Source: JBGSTR01 sp963707135
GTDB lineage: Bacteria; Pseudomonadota; Gammaproteobacteria; Chromatiales; Chromatiaceae
NCBI GenBank assembly: GCA_963707135.1
Contig: CAVPOY010000012.1
Span: 1-64,000, forward strand
Direction: 5' to 3'
Length of the DNA: 64,000 nt
The translations under genes were made by a program, and so were the position numbers. This document shows, piece after piece, positions 58,795 to 64,000 of this stretch (position 1 is the first letter of the stretch; each line of letters begins with the position of its first letter). The notes below the pieces were generated by a model that saw only the letters and a program-made list of their open reading frames with translations, made no database searches and was not told the origin of the DNA.

Positions 58795-59664
58795 CTAATT
58801 CCCCGTCTGGCTCCTGAAGAACCTGAAGAACTCCGAATCGGGCTGCAGGACCATCACATCCCCTCCCGACCCGAACGCTCCCCGATAGGCGTTGAGGCTG
58901 CGATAGAAGGCGTAGAAATCGGCGTCCTGGGTGTAGGCCCGGGCGTAGATCTCGGCGGCCTTGGCGTCGCCCTCGCCCCGCAGCTCCTCGGACTCCTTGT
59001 AGGCGTCGGCGAGGGTCACCGTCCGCTGCCGGTCCGCGTCGGCACGAATCCGCTCCCCCGCCTCGGAGCCCTTGGCCCTCAGGTCGCGGGCGACGCGCTC
59101 GCGCTCCGCGCGCATGCGCTGATAAACGGACTCGCTGACCTCCGGCGGCAGGTCGATCTTCTTCACCCGCACGTCCAACACCTCGACACCGAGATCCGCC
59201 GCCCTGCGGTCGACATCCTGGGTCAGCCGCGTCATCAGCTCTAGGCGGTCCTCGGACACGACCTCCTGGATGGTGCGCTTGCCGAACTCGTCCCGAAGGC
59301 TGGTGTTTATGCGCTCGGAGAGCAGCCGTGCCGTCCGGCTGGCGTTACCCCCGGTGGACCGGTAGAACTGGGCCGCGTTCGAGATCCGCCACTTGGCGTA
59401 CGAATCGACGATCACGTCTTTCTTCTCGATCGTCAGGAACCGTTGAGGCTGCGAGTCCAGCGTCTGGATCCGGCGATCGAACTTCTTGATATCGTTGAGC
59501 ACGGGCACCTTGTAGTGCAGCCCGGGCGTGTAATCGCTGTGGACGATCTCACCGAGCCGCAGCTTAATGGCCATCTCCCACTCGTTGACGATGAAGGTAG
59601 AGGCGTAGATCAACAGCGCGAGCAGCGCAAGCGCCGCGGGAAACAGATGCTTGTAACGAGCCAT
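58795..59664 (-). CDS. hflC: HflC, regulator of FtsH protease
   Basis: A 289-residue SPFH-domain protein with an N-terminal membrane span (LFPAALALLALLIYASTFIV). It has PGLHYKVPVLNDIKKFDRRI, DVIVDSYAKWRISNAAQFYR, VRVKKIDLPPEVSESVYQRM and the C-terminal SLNAYRGAFGSGGDVMVLQP. HflC and HflK form a membrane cage around FtsH. The start overlaps the hflK stop by one base. Confidence 0.95.
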   Translation of the reverse strand: MARYKHLFPAALALLALLIYASTFIVNEWEMAIKLRLGEIVHSDYTPGLHYKVPVLNDIKKFDRRIQTLDSQPQRFLTIEKKDVIVDSYAKWRISNAAQFYRSTGGNASRTARLLSERINTSLRDEFGKRTIQEVVSEDRLELMTRLTQDVDRRAADLGVEVLDVRVKKIDLPPEVSESVYQRMRAERERVARDLRAKGSEAGERIRADADRQRTVTLADAYKESEELRGEGDAKAAEIYARAYTQDADFYAFYRSLNAYRGAFGSGGDVMVLQPDSEFFRFFRSQTGN

Positions 59665-60863
59665 CAGCGTGACCTCCGGTCGCGATCCACCGTCCGCTGG
59701 GGACCTTCTCGTGTCTGCGCGTCGGGGCCGACACCCATCGAGTCCTGACGCGTCGGGACGGTCGCGTTTTGACGCTGCTGTTTGATCAGCTGGTCGATCG
59801 GCAGATACATGAGGCTGTTTCCGCCGCCCTCCTGTACGTCGAGCAGGACCTTGTTGCTCTGGCTCATCACCCCTTCCATGGTCTCCAGATAGAGGCGCTG
59901 GCGCATCACCTCGGGCGCCTTGCGGTACTCGGCGAGCACCGCCATGAAGCGGGACGCCTCACCGTCGGATTCCGCGATCACCTTGTCGCGATAGGCCTTT
60001 GCGTCCGCAACGATACGGGCCGCCTCGCCGCGCGACTGGGGGATGATCTCGTTGGCGTAGGCCTCGGCCTGGTTCTCGGAGCGCTCCTTGTCCTCGCGCG
60101 CCTTGATCGCGTCGTCGAACGCCTCCTTGACCTGATCTGGCGGCTTAGCCGGCTGCATGTTGATCGATGTCACGATCAGACCGGTCTTGTACTGATCCAT
60201 CAGGGCCTGCACGCGCTCCTGGATGGTGATCGCGATCGCGCCGCGACCCTCGGTGAGTATGAAGTCGAGCTTGCTTCCGCCGATTGTCTTGCGCACCACG
60301 GTCTCGGTGGCGTCCTTCAGGGTTTTTTCCGGGTTTTGATCCTGGAAGAGGAAGTCGGCGGCGTCCTGGATTCGCGACTGGACCGTGAGCTCGACGTCGA
60401 CGATGTTCTCGTCCTTGGTCAGCATCGCGGCCTGGTGGCTGAAGGTCGAGATCTCGTCGACGTTGACCTTGACGACTGACTCGATCGGGTACGGGATGCG
60501 CCAGTGGGGCCCAGGATCGGTGGTGTCGACGTATTTGCCGAACCGCAACACAACGCCGCGCTCGGCCGGCTCGATGATGTAAATCCCCGAGGCCAGCCAG
60601 ATGACGAACAGGATCCCGGCGATGATCCCGATGGTTTTGGACGGGAGACCGCCCCCGGGGAAACTGAACCCGCCGCCACCGCCACCTCCACCGGAGCCGC
60701 CGCCCGGCGAGGAGTCACCGGAGGGCTTCTTTCCTCCGAACAGGCCGCCGAGGCGATCCTGGAGCTTGCGCACGACCTCATCGAGGTCCGGCGGACCCTG
60801 ATCGCCGCCGCTCTTGCCACTCCAGGGGTCTTTGTTTCCGCCACCTGGCTCGTTCCAAGCCAT
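59664..60863 (-). CDS. hflK: HflK, regulator of FtsH protease
   Basis: A 399-residue partner of HflC. A Gly/Pro-rich N-terminal part (NEPGGGNKDPWSGKSGGDQ, and a run of Gly about residues 55-65) precedes a membrane span (TIGIIAGILFVIWLASGIYI). The SPFH domain follows (IEPAERGVVLRFGKYVDTTD, LTKDENIVDVELTVQSRIQD) and the tail includes YLETMEGVMSQSNKVLLDV. The ATG at 60863 is used instead of an upstream alternative because the family starts MAWNEPGG. Confidence 0.95.
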   Translation of the reverse strand: MAWNEPGGGNKDPWSGKSGGDQGPPDLDEVVRKLQDRLGGLFGGKKPSGDSSPGGGSGGGGGGGGFSFPGGGLPSKTIGIIAGILFVIWLASGIYIIEPAERGVVLRFGKYVDTTDPGPHWRIPYPIESVVKVNVDEISTFSHQAAMLTKDENIVDVELTVQSRIQDAADFLFQDQNPEKTLKDATETVVRKTIGGSKLDFILTEGRGAIAITIQERVQALMDQYKTGLIVTSINMQPAKPPDQVKEAFDDAIKAREDKERSENQAEAYANEIIPQSRGEAARIVADAKAYRDKVIAESDGEASRFMAVLAEYRKAPEVMRQRLYLETMEGVMSQSNKVLLDVQEGGGNSLMYLPIDQLIKQQRQNATVPTRQDSMGVGPDAQTREGPQRTVDRDRRSR

Positions 60864-61070
60864 AGCTACTCCGTAGAAGCGTGAGTTAGGGTATGTGGTG
60901 CGATCTCGTCGATATAGACGCGAACAATGCCGACGCGCGCCTGCGATATCAACCGGCGCGCCGGACAAGAACCCGTGCCCGGTCCGGCCGAACCGGTAAT
61001 GTTAGGCAATGACCGGAGCCAGGGCAAACGCAAGACTGGGCCCCATCCGGTCGCGCGGGTCGACGGCACT

Positions 61071-62360
61071 TCATGTACCGCCCGCGGCGAGGGTTTCGTG
61101 GCTGGTGCTCCGGGCCGACAATCGGTTGAAATCGGCCTCGCCGATCAGAAAATCCATGTCCCAGCCGCCGGTATCGACCGGCTCTTCGGACAGGACCTGC
61201 CCGTGCTCGTAGATCCAGGCGCGAAGCCGGCCCTGGGCCGGCCCCAGGTGCATCCGGCGGCGGACCCGGTCGCCGCCGGTCAGCTCCCCGATTGCCGCGA
61301 GCAACAGGTCGATGCCGTCGCCGTCGCGCGCCGACAACCAGACGCGCACGGGCCGGCCGTCCTCGCCGCGGTCCAGCCGGACGCCGGTGTCGTCCATCAG
61401 GTCGATCTTGTTGTAGACCTCAAGACGGGGAATCTCATCGCTCCCAATCTCGCCGAGAACGGCCTCGACGTCGGCCGCCAACCGCGCGCGATGGGGCGCC
61501 GCCGCATCGACCACGTGCAGCAGCAACGCGGCGTTGCGGGTCTCCTCCAGGGTCGCCCGGAAAGCGGCCACCAGCTCATGGGGTAGCTTGTTCACGAAGC
61601 CGACGGTGTCGGCGAGGACCACCGTACCGCCCGTCGGCAGCGTCAGCCGACGCAGGGTCGGGTCCAGGGTGGCGAACAGCTGGTCCGCCTGAAACACGCC
61701 CGCGGCGGTCAGGCGGTTGAAAAGCGTGGACTTTCCGGCGTTGGTGTAGCCGACCAGCGAGATTACCGGCAGATCCGCCTTCGCACGGGCCCGGCGGCCC
61801 TGGGCGCGCTGGGACTCGATTCGCCCGAGGCGCTGGTTCAGCACCGCGATCCGTTTCGCGAGCAGCCGCCGGTCGGTCTCGAGCTGGGTCTCGCCGGGGC
61901 CCCGCAGCCCGATGCCACCCTTCTGACGCTCCAGGTGGGTCCAGCCGCGTACCAGGCGGGTCGAGATGTGTCTCAGCTGGGCGAGCTCCACCTGGAGCTT
62001 GCCCTCGAAGGAGCGCGCTCGCTGGGCGAAGATGTCCAGGATCAGCCCGGTCCGGTCGACGACCCGGCACTGGAGCAGCCGCTCCAGGTTTCGTTCCTGG
62101 GCCGGTGACAGCGTGTGGCTGAAGATCACCAGCTCGGCACCGGTGGCGTCCACCAGGGCCTTGAGCTCGTCCGCCTTGCCTGAACCGATGAAGAGCCTGG
62201 GGTCCGGGGCCGAGCGCGCCCCGGTCAGGGTGCCGGCGACCTCCGCCCCGGCGGCCACGGCGAGCAGACGCGCCTCGTCGCGCTCGTCGGGCGCAACCGC
62301 GACACCGATGTCGAGGTGAACCAGGACCGCACGCTCACCCCCGCCGGGCCGCTCAAACAT
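61071..62360 (-). CDS. hflX: ribosome-associated GTPase HflX
   Basis: A 429-residue GTPase that splits stalled ribosomes. The N-terminal domain has the family signature GSGKADELKALVDATGAELV and LSPAQERNLERLLQCRVVDR. The linker GGIGLRGPGETQLETDRRLL is conserved. The G domain has SLVGYTNAGKSTLFNRLT, DTVGFVNKLPHELVAAFRAT and NKIDLMDD. It lies 179 bp after hfq. Confidence 0.96.
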   Translation of the reverse strand: MFERPGGGERAVLVHLDIGVAVAPDERDEARLLAVAAGAEVAGTLTGARSAPDPRLFIGSGKADELKALVDATGAELVIFSHTLSPAQERNLERLLQCRVVDRTGLILDIFAQRARSFEGKLQVELAQLRHISTRLVRGWTHLERQKGGIGLRGPGETQLETDRRLLAKRIAVLNQRLGRIESQRAQGRRARAKADLPVISLVGYTNAGKSTLFNRLTAAGVFQADQLFATLDPTLRRLTLPTGGTVVLADTVGFVNKLPHELVAAFRATLEETRNAALLLHVVDAAAPHRARLAADVEAVLGEIGSDEIPRLEVYNKIDLMDDTGVRLDRGEDGRPVRVWLSARDGDGIDLLLAAIGELTGGDRVRRRMHLGPAQGRLRAWIYEHGQVLSEEPVDTGGWDMDFLIGEADFNRLSARSTSHETLAAGGT

Positions 62361-62539
62361 CCGCGGTCCGCGTCGCCGGCCGGCCTACCGTGCAACTGCG
62401 CGCCGAAGGCGCTGCTGCTCCCCCTCGCCCCGGCGGGAGCTGAGCAAGGGATGCCGGGCAACCGATCGGGCAATGCGTGCTTACTTTGTGCGGGGCTGCG
62501 CGAATCGCCATGTCCGTTGTTGGCAGCCGCCGGGACCGG

Positions 62540-62791
62540 TCAACTATTGCCCGGCTCCGGCTGTTCGTCGCCGGCGACATGAAATTTCACGTTGCGCGCC
62601 GGAACCACCGTCGAGATGGCGTGTTTGTAGATCATCTGGCTGACGTTGTTCCTCAGCAGCACTACGAACTGGTCGAACGACTCGATCTGACCCTGCAGCT
62701 TGATACCGTTGACCAGAAAAATTGAAACGGGGATGCGTTCCTTCCGGAGGGCATTCAGAAAGGGGTCTTGCAGGCTTTGGCCCTTGGTCAT
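62540..62791 (-). CDS. hfq: RNA chaperone Hfq
   Basis: An 83-residue Sm-fold protein that pairs small RNAs with mRNAs as a hexamer. Proximal and distal RNA surfaces are normal: SLQDPFLNALRKERIPVSIF, NGIKLQGQIESFDQFVVLL, NVSQMIYKHAISTVVPAR (YKH motif). The C-terminal tail is short, about 17 residues. It follows miaA by about 200 bp and precedes hflX. Confidence 0.97.
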   Translation of the reverse strand: MTKGQSLQDPFLNALRKERIPVSIFLVNGIKLQGQIESFDQFVVLLRNNVSQMIYKHAISTVVPARNVKFHVAGDEQPEPGNS

Positions 62792-62994
62792 GGGTTGGCT
62801 CCTTATTGTAATGTTTCAGCAGTTATGGCCCGTGAGGGGGGGCCGGGTCGCGGACCCCGGGTGCGCAGCTCGAGCGGCGAACCGCCGGACGAGTCGCCTG
62901 CCGCGCCTAGTTTCGTAGAAACCGCGCCGCCTTGCCACCAACATTTGTCAGCGGCTTCCTGCTCTTGAGGTGCATCGGCGGCCCCGCTGCCCGC

Positions 62995-63963
62995 TCAGCG
63001 GGATCCTCCGCCCTCGCCCAGGGCCTCACCGATCAGCCGCATCGCACCATCGAGCGGTCGCCGATTATCGCCCAGCCATTCGCAGTGCGTCTCGGTACGC
63101 AGCCAGGTGTACTGGCGTTTGGCGAGTTGCCGGGTCGCCGAGACGCCGTGCCGGCCAAGCTGCTCGAAGTTGTACTCCCCCTGCAGGTATTTCAATACCT
63201 GGCGATACCCTACACAGCGCATCGAGGGCAAATCGGCGGTCAGATCGCCCCTCGACCACAGGCCCTCGACCTCGCCGACCAGACCCCTGTCCAGCATGTC
63301 CAGGAAACGCCTCTCGATGCGAGCGTGCAGCAGGCTCCGCTCGGCGGGCGCGCGGACCAGCTTGAGCAGTCGGTACGGCGGCTCCCCGGCGCGGGCCTCC
63401 GCGATCAGCGCGCTCATCGGCCGGCCGGTAAGCGTGTGCACCTCCAGCGCCCGCTGAATACGCTGGGGGTCGTTCGGGTGGACCCGCGACGCGGTGACCG
63501 GGTCCAGCGACGCGAGCCTCGCGTGAAGCGCGGCCCAGCCGACGCGCCCCGACTCCTCGAGCAGGGCCTGACGGACCCCGGGGTCCGCGGCAGGCAGCGG
63601 GGCCAGGCCCTGCTGAAGCGCCCGAAAATAGAGCAGCGTCCCGCCGACCAGAAGCGGGATCCGGCCGGCCGACGAAATCGCTGCCATCTCGGCCAGGGCG
63701 TCGGACCGGAACCGGGCGGTTGAGTAGGACTCGGAGGGGTCCAGGATATCGATCAGACGGTGGGGCGCCCGGGCCAGGGTCTCCGGAGACGGCTTGGCGG
63801 TGCCAATATCCATGCCCCGGAAGACCATCGCCGAATCGACGCTGATGATCTCGCAGGGCAGCCGCGCCGCCAGCTCGACCGCCAGATCGGTCTTTCCCGA
63901 GGCCGTCGGGCCCATCAGCAGGACGGCCAGGGGCCGATGGACCGCCGTCTGGACGCGGGTCAC
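62995..63963 (-). CDS. miaA: tRNA dimethylallyltransferase MiaA
   Basis: A 322-residue enzyme that adds an isopentenyl group to A37 of tRNAs reading UNN codons. The P-loop is GPTASGKTDLA (residues 18-28), then ISVDSAMVFRGMDIGTAKPS, PLLVGGTLLYFRALQQGLAP and DLPSMRCVGYRQVLKYLQGE. The start is GTG at 63963 in family position. Order miaA-hfq-hflX-hflK-hflC is the classical gammaproteobacterial cluster. Confidence 0.96.
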   Translation of the reverse strand: MTRVQTAVHRPLAVLLMGPTASGKTDLAVELAARLPCEIISVDSAMVFRGMDIGTAKPSPETLARAPHRLIDILDPSESYSTARFRSDALAEMAAISSAGRIPLLVGGTLLYFRALQQGLAPLPAADPGVRQALLEESGRVGWAALHARLASLDPVTASRVHPNDPQRIQRALEVHTLTGRPMSALIAEARAGEPPYRLLKLVRAPAERSLLHARIERRFLDMLDRGLVGEVEGLWSRGDLTADLPSMRCVGYRQVLKYLQGEYNFEQLGRHGVSATRQLAKRQYTWLRTETHCEWLGDNRRPLDGAMRLIGEALGEGGGSR

Positions 63964-64000
63964 GGGTCGAACCTACCGGGGCGTCTAACGCCCGCGGGAG

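Overview
The window looks like a high-GC chromosome of a gammaproteobacterium, most like the Chromatiales/Ectothiorhodospiraceae (purple or sulfur-oxidising, often haloalkaliphilic) group. I infer this from the hfq-hflX-hflK-hflC-hisZ-purA order, a complete 14-gene nuo operon with separate nuoC and nuoD next to tpiA-secG-tRNA-Leu, a full ccmABCDEFGHI operon, an oxaloacetate-decarboxylase-type sodium pump (oadGAB), and a tmRNA tag that reads ANDDNYALAA. No species is assigned.

Layout. 1-11.5 kb is an accessory region: a decayed alpha/beta-hydrolase and a decayed arylsulfatase next to a divergent AraC regulator, a sigma-54 activator divergent from a TauE/SafE exporter, several small secreted or membrane proteins, and a lysozyme-inhibitor-like gene broken beside a transposase remnant. 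11.6-14.5 kb is a dapA-bamC-metallo-beta-lactamase operon. 14.7-29.65 kb is the nuoA-N operon (complex I), read leftward from a recognisable sigma-70 promoter. 29.7-32.2 kb holds tRNA-Leu(GAG), secG and tpiA, then smpB and ssrA (trans-translation) on the other strand. 32.2-45.3 kb is a second accessory block after the tmRNA gene: a gene fragment, a secreted protein, a LamG-type secreted protein with a three-fold C-terminal repeat, and a heavily frameshifted Type I restriction-modification operon, hsdM-hsdS-mntA-hepT-hsdR, that carries a MNT/HEPN toxin-antitoxin pair inside it. A 1.6-kb unit with one 505-residue gene and imperfect terminal inverted repeats interrupts hsdS. 45.3-52.5 kb is the cytochrome c maturation operon. 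52.5-64 kb is oadBAG, purA, hisZ, a DUF2065 gene, hflCK, hflX, hfq and miaA, all leftward.

How the parts work together. Complex I pumps protons, the oad pump would couple oxaloacetate decarboxylation to Na+ export, and Ccm attaches haem to c-type cytochromes, so much of the core DNA serves respiration and ion bioenergetics. SmpB and tmRNA rescue stalled ribosomes. Hfq, HflX and HflKC form the usual post-transcriptional and proteostasis cluster.

Caution. Single-base frame breaks hit nuoN, ccmF, ccmG, ccmH and every hsd gene. The ones in nuoN, ccmF, ccmG and ccmH that I traced each resolve by removing one base, so some broken genes may be sequencing or assembly errors rather than real pseudogenes. 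The most unusual items are the candidate new mobile unit, the compositionally odd segment that exactly fills the first target-recognition region of hsdS, and the toxin-antitoxin pair nested in the hsd operon.
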